Of a stretch of 64,000 bases of DNA, positions 53,730-61,879 are shown piece after piece (positions within the stretch are counted from its first letter, which is position 1; every line of letters begins with the position of its first letter). The position numbers and the translations under genes are program-made. Location of the stretch: the NCBI GenBank assembly GCA_052435735.1, contig JBQVNB010000012.1, forward strand, positions 66,131 through 130,130, in the 5' to 3' direction. This DNA is from Aliihoeflea sp052435735 (GTDB lineage Bacteria > Pseudomonadota > Alphaproteobacteria > Rhizobiales > Rhizobiaceae). A model generated the notes under the pieces. That model was given only the letters and a program-made list of their open reading frames with translations. It was not told where the DNA came from and did not search any database.

Positions 53730-54626
53730 ATGACCGGGGAGGGGGAGGATCTGAAACTCGGCTATATCGGCATCGGCCTGATGGGCGAGCCGATGACCAT
53801 GCGCCTTTTGAAGGCAGGGCGCAGCGTGGCGGTCTGGAACCGCAGCCGTGAGAAGTTGCGCGGCGTCTTGGAGGCCGGGGCGGTCGAGGCGTCCAGCGCC
53901 GGTGATCTCGCCAGCCGATGCGATATCGTCATGATGTGCCTGACCGATACCAAGGCGGTCGAGCATGTCGTCTTCGGCCAAAACGGGATCGCGAGTGCGG
54001 CACGACCCGGCTCCATCCTCGTCGATTTCTCGTCGATGGACCCGGATTCCACGCGCCGTTTTGCCGCCCGCTTGCGCGAGGAAGCCGGCATGGGCTGGAT
54101 CGACGCGCCCGTGTCCGGCGGCGTTCCCGGCGCCCGGGACGGTACGCTCGCCATCATGGCCGGCGGCGAGGCGGGCGAGATCGAGCGCGTCCGCCCGGTG
54201 ATCGCCCTGATGGCGCAGCGCTTCACCCATATGGGGCCGAGCGGCGCGGGCCAGACGACGAAGCTTTGCAACCAGGTCATCGTCGGCTGCCAGTTGGCTG
54301 CGATCGCCGAGGCGGTCCGGCTTGCCGAAGAGGCTGGTGTCGATGCGAAGATGCTGCCCGAGGCGCTGAAGGGCGGCTTCGCGGACTCCATTCCGCTCCA
54401 GCTTTTCGCGCCGCGCATGGCCGCCCGCGCCTTCGAGCCGCCGCTTGGCGCGATCCACACGATGCTGAAGGATCTCGACAATGCAGGCGAAGCGGCGCGT
54501 CAAGCGGGCGCGCCCTTGCCGATGGCTTCGACGGCGCGCGAATTGCTGCGCCAGATGGCGGCGCGCGGGCAGTCGGAGGCTTGCGCGACCGCGCTCATTC
54601 AACTCTATGATAGCGTCCAACGATAA
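53730..54626 (+). CDS. NAD(P)-dependent dehydrogenase, 3-hydroxyisobutyrate dehydrogenase family
   Basis: A 298-residue beta-hydroxyacid dehydrogenase. The Rossmann motif is LGYIGIGLMGEPMTMRL near residue 10, the substrate loop DAPVSGGVPGARDGTLAIMAGG is near residues 125-146, and the catalytic lysine is in GPSGAGQTTKLCNQ. Related enzymes act on 3-hydroxyisobutyrate, tartronate semialdehyde or L-threonate (LtnD). The operon context (TRAP transporter, SDR, isomerase) favours a sugar- or hydroxy-acid substrate. Confidence 0.85.
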   Translation: MTGEGEDLKLGYIGIGLMGEPMTMRLLKAGRSVAVWNRSREKLRGVLEAGAVEASSAGDLASRCDIVMMCLTDTKAVEHVVFGQNGIASAARPGSILVDFSSMDPDSTRRFAARLREEAGMGWIDAPVSGGVPGARDGTLAIMAGGEAGEIERVRPVIALMAQRFTHMGPSGAGQTTKLCNQVIVGCQLAAIAEAVRLAEEAGVDAKMLPEALKGGFADSIPLQLFAPRMAARAFEPPLGAIHTMLKDLDNAGEAARQAGAPLPMASTARELLRQMAARGQSEACATALIQLYDSVQR

Positions 54627-54644
54627 AGCCCAAGGGGAACGGAT

Positions 54645-55697
54645 ATGCTGCATTGGAAGAGCATGACACTGGCCGCGGCCATCGCGGTCGTGGGATCGAC
54701 CGGCGCGAGTTTCGCGCAGGAGACGAAGACCATTCGCGTCGGCAACTGGCTGCCGATGCATCACCTCATCGTCAAGGGCATCGTCGAACCCTGGGCGGCG
54801 GCAATCGAGGCCGAGACCAACGGTTCGCTGAAGTTCGACGTCATGGAAACCGCGCTCGGCCGTCCGCCGGCCTATTTCGATCTCGTCCTCGACGGATCGA
54901 TCGATGTCGGGTTCGGCGTGTCGGGCCACAATCCGGGTCGTTTCACCATGACGCAGATCATGGACCTTCCCTTCATGTCCCCCGATCCGTGGGCGGGTGC
55001 GGCCGCCGCCTGGGCGACCTATGAACGCTACGGCGCCGATTATGGCGAGCATGATGGCGCCAAGGTCGTCGGCCTGTGGGTGCATTCCGAGCCCTACATC
55101 TTCATGCGCGAGGGGCAGGAAGTGACGTCGCTCGCCGAACTCGCCGGCAAGAAGATCCGCGTCGGCGGCAACGTCACCGGGGAGATCATGCAGACGCTCG
55201 GCGCGACGCCGGTCCAGCTTCCGCCCACCGAGGCGCAGCAGGCCATGTCCCGCGGTGTCGCCGACGGCATCACCTTCCCGACTGAATCCATCGAGTTCTT
55301 CAAGATCACGCCCTCGGTCGCAAGCTCGACGCGGATTCCCGGCGGCCTCTACACCGACACGTTCTGGCTCGCCTTCAACCAGGCGACGTGGGACGGCCTG
55401 TCGGACGAGGAGAAGGCGGCGGTTGAGAAACATTCGGGCATGGCGATCGCGACGCTGGCAGGCTGGGCCTGGACCAATGGCGACACGCTCGGCCGTGCCG
55501 CGCTCGACGCCAACGACATGGTTTGGAACGAGATTCCCGAAGCCGATGTCGAGGAGGTGAAGTCGCGCCTGGCGGTGCTGGAAGAGCGCTGGATCGAGGC
55601 GGCAAATTCCAAGGGCCTGCCGGCCGAGGAAATCCTCGAATACGCCCGCGCGCAGGCCGAGGCGTACAAGGCCGAAAAGGTGGTCAACGTACCGTGA
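54645..55697 (+). CDS. dctP: TRAP transporter substrate-binding protein DctP
   Basis: The 350-residue periplasmic receptor has a signal peptide (AAAIAVVGSTGASFAQE) and a DctP fold. Features seen are IRVGNWLPMHHLIVKGIVEPWA, DVGFGVSGHNPGRF, KIRVGGNVTGEIMQTLGATPVQLPPTEAQQAMSRG and GLYTDTFWLAFNQATW. It captures an organic acid for the DctQM membrane subunits that follow. The Arg of KIRVGG is the usual carboxylate-binding residue, so the ligand probably has a carboxyl group. Its stop overlaps the start of dctQ (GTGA). Confidence 0.92.
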   Translation: MLHWKSMTLAAAIAVVGSTGASFAQETKTIRVGNWLPMHHLIVKGIVEPWAAAIEAETNGSLKFDVMETALGRPPAYFDLVLDGSIDVGFGVSGHNPGRFTMTQIMDLPFMSPDPWAGAAAAWATYERYGADYGEHDGAKVVGLWVHSEPYIFMREGQEVTSLAELAGKKIRVGGNVTGEIMQTLGATPVQLPPTEAQQAMSRGVADGITFPTESIEFFKITPSVASSTRIPGGLYTDTFWLAFNQATWDGLSDEEKAAVEKHSGMAIATLAGWAWTNGDTLGRAALDANDMVWNEIPEADVEEVKSRLAVLEERWIEAANSKGLPAEEILEYARAQAEAYKAEKVVNVP

Positions 55698-56218
55698 GCG
55701 AAGAACACGCAGGCGACCAGGAGGCACGCGGCCCGGTCGCCTGGGTCTTTCGGGGATTTTCCTTGGCGGCCGGCATCATGGTCGCCGCGATGATGTTCAT
55801 CACCACCTTCGACGTCATCGGACGATACTTTTTCGGCCGTCCACTCTTCGCCGCCTTCGAGGTGACGGAAATACTGATGGGGCTGATTATCTTCGCGGGC
55901 TTGCCGCTTGCCACTGCGGCGCGTGAAAACATCACGATCTCGATCCTCGTCGAACGCATGTCGCAGAAGGCGCAGGACTTCGGGGCGCGGCTGTTCGAAA
56001 TCGTCTGCGCGGCGATCTGCTTTGCCATGGGATGGCGCATGTGGGTCTATGGCGCGCGCCTTTGGCGCACGGGCGACCAGACGCTTGAGCTGCGCGTGCC
56101 GCTCGGGCTGCTCGCGCAGGTCATGGCGGCGCTGGTCGTGTTGGCAGGCATCGCCTTCCTGATCAATGCTGCGCGCGGCAGGCAATTGCTGCCCGCCGCC
56201 AACAATTCCATCGAATAA
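55694..56218 (+). CDS. dctQ: TRAP transporter small permease DctQ
   Basis: A 174-residue membrane protein with four hydrophobic helices (about residues 20-42, 52-75, 95-115 and 138-160) and the family signature DVIGRYFFGRPLFAAFEVTEILMGL. A longer open frame exists, but the GTG at 55694 overlaps the dctP stop and gives the normal DctQ length. Confidence 0.85.
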   Translation: MSEEHAGDQEARGPVAWVFRGFSLAAGIMVAAMMFITTFDVIGRYFFGRPLFAAFEVTEILMGLIIFAGLPLATAARENITISILVERMSQKAQDFGARLFEIVCAAICFAMGWRMWVYGARLWRTGDQTLELRVPLGLLAQVMAALVVLAGIAFLINAARGRQLLPAANNSIE

Positions 56219-56230
56219 CGGCGGCGGAAT

Positions 56231-57532
56231 ATGGGTGTCTGGGAAACGTCGCTGATCGGTTTTGCGAGCCTCCTCGGCCTGATGATGGCGGGAATGCCGC
56301 TCGCCTTCGCGATGATCCTCGTCGGTGCGGCGGGCATCGTTGCCGTCGTCGGCTGGACGCCGGCGCTGGGAATGCTCGGCCAGGTGCCGGTTTCCGATAC
56401 GATGCGATACGAATTGTCGGTCGTGCCGATGTTCGTTCTGATGGGCATGCTGGTCGATCGGGCCGGAATGTCGCGCGATCTCTACCATGCTTGCCACGGC
56501 TTTCTGGGCCACAGGCGCGGGGGGCTGGCAATGGCGACGATCGTCGCCTGCGCGGGCTTTGCTGCCGTTTCAGGCTCGTCTCTCGCGACCGCGGCGACGA
56601 TGGGGCGCGTCTCGATGCCCTCGATGCGCCGCTATGGCTATTCCGACGAACTGGCTTCGGGTTCGATCGCAGCCGGCGGAACGCTCGGCATTCTCATTCC
56701 GCCTTCGGTCATCCTGGTGCTCTACGGCATCATGACCGGGACGGATATCGGGCTCCTCTTCATCGCGGGCGTTCTGCCCGGCTTCGTCGCGGTGCTCTTC
56801 TACATCGGCACGATCATCGTCGTGACACGCCTGAAGCCCGAGGCAGGTCCGCGCACCGAACGCGTTGCCATGCGCGAGCGCTTTGCGCGGCTGACCTCGG
56901 TCGGGCCGATCCTGCTGCTGTTCGTCCTCATCATCGGCGGCATCTATCTGGGCGTCTTCACGCCGACGGAGGCGGCGGGCGTTGGCGCTTTCGGCGCATT
57001 CCTGTTCTGCCTGTGGCGTCGCGTCCTGACGCCGGCGATCTTCCTCGAATGCGTCGTTGCGACCGCGCGGATGACCGCGATCCTGTTCATCCTGCTCGTC
57101 GGTGCGCTTCTCTTTTCAAACTTCGTCAACCTGGCGGGCCTGCCCTCGGCCTTGCAGCAACTCGTCGCCGGCTATGGCCTGTCGCCGCTCGGCGTGATCA
57201 TCTTCCTGATGGCGATCTATATCGTGCTCGGCTGCTTCCTCGAGTCCCTTTCGATGGTGCTGCTGACGGTGCCGATCTTCTTTCCACTGGTCATGTCGCT
57301 CGGCTACGATCCGATCTGGTTCGGCATCATCGTCGTGATGGTGACGGAACTGTCGCTGATCACGCCGCCAGTCGGCCTGAACCTCTTCATTTTGAAGAGC
57401 ACGATCGGCAATATCAGCCTTGGCAAGATCTATCGGGGCATCATGCCTTTCGTCGCGGCCGACATATTGCGCCTTGCGCTGATGATCGCGTTTCCGGCCA
57501 TCATCCTGATCCTTCCCCAGCTTGCGAGATGA
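56231..57532 (+). CDS. dctM: TRAP transporter large permease DctM
   Basis: The 433-residue permease has about 12-13 hydrophobic helices and the DctM signatures GGLAMATIVACAGFAAVSGSSLATAATMG, GGTLGILIPPSVILVLYGI and ELSLITPPVGLNLFIL. It forms the sodium-coupled channel with DctQ. It is followed one base after its stop by the SDR gene, so the operon continues. Confidence 0.93.
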   Translation: MGVWETSLIGFASLLGLMMAGMPLAFAMILVGAAGIVAVVGWTPALGMLGQVPVSDTMRYELSVVPMFVLMGMLVDRAGMSRDLYHACHGFLGHRRGGLAMATIVACAGFAAVSGSSLATAATMGRVSMPSMRRYGYSDELASGSIAAGGTLGILIPPSVILVLYGIMTGTDIGLLFIAGVLPGFVAVLFYIGTIIVVTRLKPEAGPRTERVAMRERFARLTSVGPILLLFVLIIGGIYLGVFTPTEAAGVGAFGAFLFCLWRRVLTPAIFLECVVATARMTAILFILLVGALLFSNFVNLAGLPSALQQLVAGYGLSPLGVIIFLMAIYIVLGCFLESLSMVLLTVPIFFPLVMSLGYDPIWFGIIVVMVTELSLITPPVGLNLFILKSTIGNISLGKIYRGIMPFVAADILRLALMIAFPAIILILPQLAR

Positions 57533-57533
57533 T

Positions 57534-58280
57534 ATGAACGACAAACGCAAATTCGCCGTCGTCACCGCCGGCGGCTCCGGCATCGGCGCTGTCGTGGCGC
57601 GGGAACTGGTCAAGGCCGGCTACGATGTCGCGATCACCGACGTCAATTTGCAGGCCGGCGAGGCGACCGCTGCCGAAACCGGCGCCACATTCCATGCCTG
57701 CGACATGGGCGATGCTGCTGCAATCGAAACGCTGTTCGCGCGCTTTGCGACCGTCGATCTCCTCGTCAACAATGCCGGCGTCGCGGGGCCGACCCTGCCG
57801 GTCGTGGAGACGCCGGTGGACGAATGGAAGCGCGCGGTCGATATCAACATCACCAGCCATTTCGTCGCCGCGCGCGCGGTGCTGCCGGGCATGATCGCGC
57901 AGAAGAGCGGCGTGATCGTCAACATGGCCTCGGTCGCGGCGAAGATCGCCTATCCCAACCGCGCGGTCTACGCGGCGACCAAATGGGCGGTGCTCGGGTT
58001 CACCGGCTCGCTGGCCCATGAGGTCGGCCAGATGGGCATCCGCGTCAACGCGATCCTGCCGGCGTCGGTGCGTGGCGAGCGGATCGAGAACGTCGTCGCC
58101 GAATATGCACGCGCGAACGCAATGGATGAGAAGGATGCCGAGGCGCACTATCTCGGCCGCCAGGCGACGCGGGCCTTCATCGAGCCCGAGGAGATCGCGG
58201 CGACGATCCTGTTTCTCGCCTCAGACGCCGCGCGGTCGATCACCGGTCAGTTCATCGGTGTCGATGGCGGCTTCCAGTAG
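57534..58280 (+). CDS. Short-chain dehydrogenase/reductase
   Basis: The 248-residue SDR has the cofactor loop TAGGSGIGAVVA (Thr-Ala-Gly instead of the more usual Thr-Gly-Gly), Asp in ITDVNLQ that favours NAD, the NNAGVAG motif and the catalytic Ser...Tyr-x3-Lys (VYAATK). The end, SDAARSITGQFIGVDGGF, is standard. The TTG at 57522 is ignored because it lies inside dctM. It probably oxidises a hydroxyl group of the imported compound or of an intermediate. Confidence 0.88.
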   Translation: MNDKRKFAVVTAGGSGIGAVVARELVKAGYDVAITDVNLQAGEATAAETGATFHACDMGDAAAIETLFARFATVDLLVNNAGVAGPTLPVVETPVDEWKRAVDINITSHFVAARAVLPGMIAQKSGVIVNMASVAAKIAYPNRAVYAATKWAVLGFTGSLAHEVGQMGIRVNAILPASVRGERIENVVAEYARANAMDEKDAEAHYLGRQATRAFIEPEEIAATILFLASDAARSITGQFIGVDGGFQ

Positions 58281-58293
58281 CCGGACGCGACCG

Positions 58294-59067
58294 ATGCCGC
58301 GCTTTTCGATCAACATCTCCATGATGCTCCACGAATTCGCATTCCTGGATCGCTTCCAGGCGGCGGCGGATCTGGGCTTTGCAGGCGTGGACATCCAGTT
58401 CCCGTATGATTTCCCCGCCGATGCGGTGGCAAACGCCGCGCATCGCGCCGGTGTCGAGATCGTGCTGATCAACGTGCCCGCCGGCGACCTCACGTCTGGC
58501 GGCGACGGTCTTGCCTGCGTGCCGGGACGGGAGGAAGCCTTTGCGCGTGCGGTCGAGGAGGCCGCCGACTATGCGTTCGTTCTCGGCGTGAAGCGGGTGA
58601 ATGTCCTGTCCGGGCGTGTGCCGCAAGGCGTGGCAAGGGAGGCGGCCTTTTCGACGTTGGTTGCCAATCTCCAACTCGCTGCCGACCGCTTCGCCCCGCT
58701 TGGCGTGACGGTGATGGCGGAGCCTTGCAACGGACGCGACGTGCCGCGCTACCTCGTTCAACGGACCGCCGACGCGATCGATGCGATCGACGCCGCGTCG
58801 CGCCGGAACCTTGCCGTTCAGTTTGATTTCTATCACCGGCAGATCGTCGAGGGCGACCTCATCGAGGGGTTCCGCGCGACCTTGCCGCGAATTGCCCATG
58901 TGCAGTTCGCCGATACGCCCGGTCGCCATGAGCCGGGCACCGGCGAAATAAACCACCGCTCCCTGTTCGCAGCCATCGATGCGTCGGGCTATTCGGGCTG
59001 GGTCGGTGCCGAATACCGGCCGACCGGCGCGACTGCCGCATCGCTGACATGGCGCGACAATTTATGA
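58294..59067 (+). CDS. Hydroxypyruvate isomerase / 2-oxo-tetronate isomerase-family TIM-barrel protein
   Basis: The 257-residue protein is a Hyi/OtnI-type isomerase: RFSINISMMLHEFAFLDRFQAAADLGFAGVDIQFPYD at the N-terminus, VMAEPCNGRDVPRYLV with a catalytic Glu, QFDFYHRQIVEGDL, HVQFADTPGRHEPGTGEI and a C-terminal Glu in VGAEYRP. Members interconvert hydroxypyruvate and tartronate semialdehyde, or 2-oxo-tetronates. An upstream ATG at 58264 in the same frame is possible but overlaps the SDR gene. It is the last gene of the seven-gene operon. Its stop lies next to the convergent small gene's stop. Confidence 0.85.
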   Translation: MPRFSINISMMLHEFAFLDRFQAAADLGFAGVDIQFPYDFPADAVANAAHRAGVEIVLINVPAGDLTSGGDGLACVPGREEAFARAVEEAADYAFVLGVKRVNVLSGRVPQGVAREAAFSTLVANLQLAADRFAPLGVTVMAEPCNGRDVPRYLVQRTADAIDAIDAASRRNLAVQFDFYHRQIVEGDLIEGFRATLPRIAHVQFADTPGRHEPGTGEINHRSLFAAIDASGYSGWVGAEYRPTGATAASLTWRDNL

Positions 59068-59277
59068 GTGAAGCGGCTGGTCCGGATCGCGGCGATCGTC
59101 CATTTCGAGGGGCCGCAGCCCGAGAGCGGCCAGCACCAGATCGACCTTCTCGGCGACGATGGCCTGTCCGCCTACATGCGTGATCTTGGTGCGCTCGCCA
59201 TAGGCCTGAACGCTCGCGACATGCTCGGTGTTGAGAGCGATCGGCTGTCCGTTGACTTCGGTAAGTTGAATCCACAT
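59062..59277 (-). CDS. FlbD-like small protein (71 aa)
   Basis: The protein starts MWIQLTEVNGQPIALNTEHV, followed by a strand-rich middle (ERTKITHVGGQAIVA) and a helix (EKVDLVLAALG). This resembles the FlbD family of small beta-rich proteins (typical start M-I-x-L-T-x-L-N-G). In that family the protein is encoded in flagellar loci, but no flagellar gene is near. The start at 59277 is preceded by GGGAGA. Its stop overlaps the last codons of the convergent isomerase gene by six bases. Function unknown. Confidence 0.6.
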   Translation of the reverse strand: MWIQLTEVNGQPIALNTEHVASVQAYGERTKITHVGGQAIVAEKVDLVLAALGLRPLEMDDRRDPDQPLHS

Positions 59278-59408
59278 GAGCGTTCTCCCGTTGGGAGAAG
59301 CTCTGCAAGTGGCGTGCCGACGACAAATGCCCGTTCGTCCGGCCGCCATGTGCCGAATTGAAACGGGGAGCGTCGGACTGCCCCGATTTGACCGTCTCCA
59401 ACTGACCT

Positions 59409-60824
59409 TCAACAAAGTCTCAACTGGAGCGCATCGCCCATCTGGCGGATATCGGCGATCTTCGTCTCAAATGCCGACCAGTCGTCGGCTTCGGCGATGG
59501 GAGCCCAGATCGATTCGACCTCGTCGATCAGCATCGTGCAGGGCTCGGAGCGCTTGAAATAGGGGTGAGCGAAGTCGAGCCCGGCTAGCGCGGAAAACGG
59601 CTCGAACGCCTGCCTGAACGTGTCGAATGCCTCGCCGGAATAAGGTTCGCCCTCGGGCAGCGCGCGTCCTGATCGCAGGCCGCCGAACATGTCGAAGAAA
59701 AAGCGCTCGAAGGGCATTTGCGAGACGGCGAGAAAGCGCCATCCGGCGGCGACGAGCTGGTTGTCCGCCTCGAGCCCGGCGCTCGTCACGCCGAGGCGTT
59801 TGAGAAAGGCGCTGCGGAATTCTTCCTGCACGAGCGCCGGGAACGCCCGCAGGACTATCTCCAGATCGGTCTGCGGCGCGAAGTCGAGCAGGCATTCGGC
59901 CAGACGCGTCAGGTTCCAGAACATCGTGTCGGGCTGGCGACCGAAAGCGTAAAGTCCGGTCTGGTCGAAATAGGCGGCGGTGAAGGCGGGATCGAGCGTC
60001 GGCAGGAATCGCCACGGACCGTAGTCGAAGCTCTCGCCAGTGATGTTGATGTTGTCGGTGTTGAGGACGCCATGGACGAAACCCGCGACCATCCAGGCGG
60101 CGGTCGTCTTCGCCAACCGGCGACCGACCGCGTCGAGAAAAGCCAGCGCGCGGCCCGGATCGAGCCTGGCGCCGACCTCGTGCAGGTAATGCGAAATCGA
60201 GTGATCGATGAGCCGGGAAATGTCATCGGTCTTGTCGAGGAAGCGCAGCCGCTGGAACGTGCCGATCCGAATGTGCGAGTGGCTGAGCCGCACCAGGACG
60301 GCCGAGCGCGTGGGCGAGGGCTCGTCGTTTCGCGCCAGCGCCTCGCCGGTTTCAATGAGGCTGAAGCTCTTCGACGTGTCGACGCCGAGCGCTTCCAGCA
60401 TCTCCGTCGCCAGAACCTCGCGCACTCCGCCCTTGAGCGTCAGCCGCCCGTCGCCGCCGCGCGACCAGGGCGTCGTCCCGGAACCTTTCGTGCCAAGATC
60501 GAGAAGGCGGCCGGTATCGTCGTGGAGCTGGGCGAAGAGAAAGCCACGGCCGTCACCCAGATCGGGGTTGTAAGAGCGGAACTGGTGGCCGTGGTAGCGC
60601 AGCGCCAGGGGCATGGGAAAGCTGCCGGGCAAAGGCGCGAAACGTCCCAGATGATCGACCCATTCCGCGGTCGACAAGCCGTCCAGCCGGACGCGGCGGG
60701 CCCAGTCCTGATTGCGATACCGAACGACGTGGTCGGGAAATTCAGCGGCGGCAACGCCGTCGAAGAATTCGGCGCCGAGGCCAGCGTGCGCGGTGGAGGG
60801 GCGATAGGCTTCAGGAAATGGCAT
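59409..60824 (-). CDS. selO: SelO/YdiU-family protein (pseudokinase AMPylase)
   Basis: A 471-residue member of the SelO family, which transfers AMP to proteins through a kinase-like fold and guards against oxidative stress. Signatures present are YHGHQFRSYNPDLGDGRG, LLDLGTKGSGTTPWSRGGDGRLTLKGGVRE, SHIRIGTFQ and GVLNTDNINITGESFDYGPWRF, the last equivalent to the GVMNTDNxxI loop that binds metal. The seleno-cysteine C-terminus of vertebrate SelO is absent, as usual in bacteria. It is a single gene, downstream of the glycine-rich gene on the same strand. Confidence 0.88.
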   Translation of the reverse strand: MPFPEAYRPSTAHAGLGAEFFDGVAAAEFPDHVVRYRNQDWARRVRLDGLSTAEWVDHLGRFAPLPGSFPMPLALRYHGHQFRSYNPDLGDGRGFLFAQLHDDTGRLLDLGTKGSGTTPWSRGGDGRLTLKGGVREVLATEMLEALGVDTSKSFSLIETGEALARNDEPSPTRSAVLVRLSHSHIRIGTFQRLRFLDKTDDISRLIDHSISHYLHEVGARLDPGRALAFLDAVGRRLAKTTAAWMVAGFVHGVLNTDNINITGESFDYGPWRFLPTLDPAFTAAYFDQTGLYAFGRQPDTMFWNLTRLAECLLDFAPQTDLEIVLRAFPALVQEEFRSAFLKRLGVTSAGLEADNQLVAAGWRFLAVSQMPFERFFFDMFGGLRSGRALPEGEPYSGEAFDTFRQAFEPFSALAGLDFAHPYFKRSEPCTMLIDEVESIWAPIAEADDWSAFETKIADIRQMGDALQLRLC

Positions 60825-60829
60825 GTCCG

Positions 60830-60874
60830 TTCCAAAACGCGAAGAGGCGCCGAACGATCCACGTCCGGCGCCTC
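60830..60874 (-). terminator. Probable terminator after the glycine-rich protein gene
   Basis: A 9-bp stem (60844-60852 with 60866-60874), a 13-base loop and, on the minus strand, a TTCGCGTTTTGG tail. It lies between the glycine-rich gene and selO; the interrupted T tract makes it moderate. Confidence 0.5.
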
Positions 60875-60914
60875 CAGCATACTGAAAAAATTCGTCCGGT
60901 CAGGTCATGTGTTG

Positions 60915-61718
60915 TCAGCCACCGACACCACCGCCGCCACCACTGCCACCCGCACCACCGCCGCCCCCGTCACCACCGCTTCCGCCGTCACCGCCGCCTG
61001 CTCCGCCACCACCATCGCCGCTGCCGTCACCGCTGCCAGCATCGCCGCCGCTTCCGCCTGAACCACCACCGGCGTCGCTACCACCGGCGGAGCCACCGCC
61101 ACCACCGGAGCCACCGCCACCACCGGAGCCGCCACCACCACCGGAGCTGCCGCCTGAACCGCCACCACCGGAACCACCTCCGCCAGAGCCGCCAGAGCCG
61201 CCACCACCAGAGCCACCGCCGCCGGAACCACCGCCGCCGCCCGAGCCACCGCCACCGGAGCCACCGCCACCAGAGCCACCGCCCCCGGAACCACCGCCAC
61301 CAGAGCCACCGCCACCGGAGCCACCGCCCCCGGAACCACCGCCACCGGAGCCGCCACCACCGGAACCACCGCCGCCGGAACCGCCACCACCGGAGCCGCC
61401 GCCAGAGCCACCCGAGCCGCCGCTGCCTTCACCCGGCGCGAAACCGACCGGGAAGCCCGCGCCTTCGTTGCTCAGCACCGAGCGGATCAGCGCGGTGGTC
61501 AGCGGTGGGCACTGCTCGCGTTGGGCGCGCGTCAGTAACGAATCGCGATTTGCAGCGATGCAGCACAGCACGTAGTTTGCCTCGGTCATCGGCTGACAGA
61601 TGGCCGCGGACAAAATCGGGCGCGCTTCCTGAGCAGTGGCCGCAGCAGAACCGCCGACCAAGGCGGCAGCGCCGACTGCGATTGTCTGTGTGAGTGCAAG
61701 AGTTCTTTTACGCAACAT
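60915..61718 (-). CDS. Exported protein with long (GGGGS)n-type repeat domain
   Basis: The 267-residue protein has a signal peptide (TIAVGAAALVGGSAAATAQE). A compact N-terminal domain of about 60 residues follows, with four cysteines (AICQPM, VLCCIAAN, EQCPPL). The rest, about 170 residues, is almost only Gly and Ser, largely as tandem SGGGG units, ending near GGGGVGG. Such a tail would be extended and flexible. The start is supported by GGGAGGGG before ATG 61718. The opposite-strand proline-rich and overlapping valine-rich frames are mirror artefacts. No family recognised beyond the repeat. A CtrA-type box lies between it and the divergent gene. Confidence 0.75.
   Translation of the reverse strand: MLRKRTLALTQTIAVGAAALVGGSAAATAQEARPILSAAICQPMTEANYVLCCIAANRDSLLTRAQREQCPPLTTALIRSVLSNEGAGFPVGFAPGEGSGGSGGSGGGSGGGGSGGGGSGGGGSGGGGSGGGGSGGGGSGGGGSGGGGSGGGGSGGGGSGGGGGSGGGGSGGGGSGGSGGGGSGGGGSGGSSGGGGGSGGGGGSGGGGGSAGGSDAGGGSGGSGGDAGSGDGSGDGGGGAGGGDGGSGGDGGGGGAGGSGGGGGVGG
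60950..61428 (-). repeat. Short tandem repeat tract encoding Gly/Ser units
   Basis: Imperfect 15-base units (on the plus strand, variants of CCACCGCCACCGGAG) are repeated many times inside the glycine-rich gene. Synonymous differences between units show they are not all freshly copied, but slippage could change the repeat number between strains. Confidence 0.8.
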
Positions 61719-61819
61719 CTCCGCCCCTCCCGTCGATGGGGATTCTGGGGCTGACTGTTACTTTGCCCCCAAGTCAAGCGAAGTATGACACTTGCTTTAA
61801 ACCTGTGAACCTGGACGTA

Positions 61820-61835
61820 TTAACTATTGATTAAC
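61820..61835. promoter_or_regulatory. CtrA-type binding box
   Basis: A perfect TTAA-N7-TTAAC: TTAA at 61820-61823, seven bases, TTAA at 61831-61834 followed by C. This is the full consensus of the alphaproteobacterial cell-cycle regulator CtrA. It lies 44 bases upstream of the lipoprotein protease gene at 61880 and 101 bases upstream of the divergent glycine-rich gene. Confidence 0.7.
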
Positions 61836-61879
61836 GACTATGGCCTAAATAGTACGATTGGCATCGGAGAATATTCGTC

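Noticed and set aside
60950..61428. Regular short repeats considered as a CRISPR array
   Set aside because: Units are 15 bases with no unique spacers and are in frame within a coding sequence.
60907..61575. A 222-aa plus-strand proline-rich frame (EPPPP repeats) and a minus-strand Val/Ala-rich frame over the same repeat
   Set aside because: They are other-frame readings of the Gly/Ser repeat. Only the minus-strand Gly/Ser frame has a signal peptide, a ribosome site and a non-repetitive conserved-looking head.
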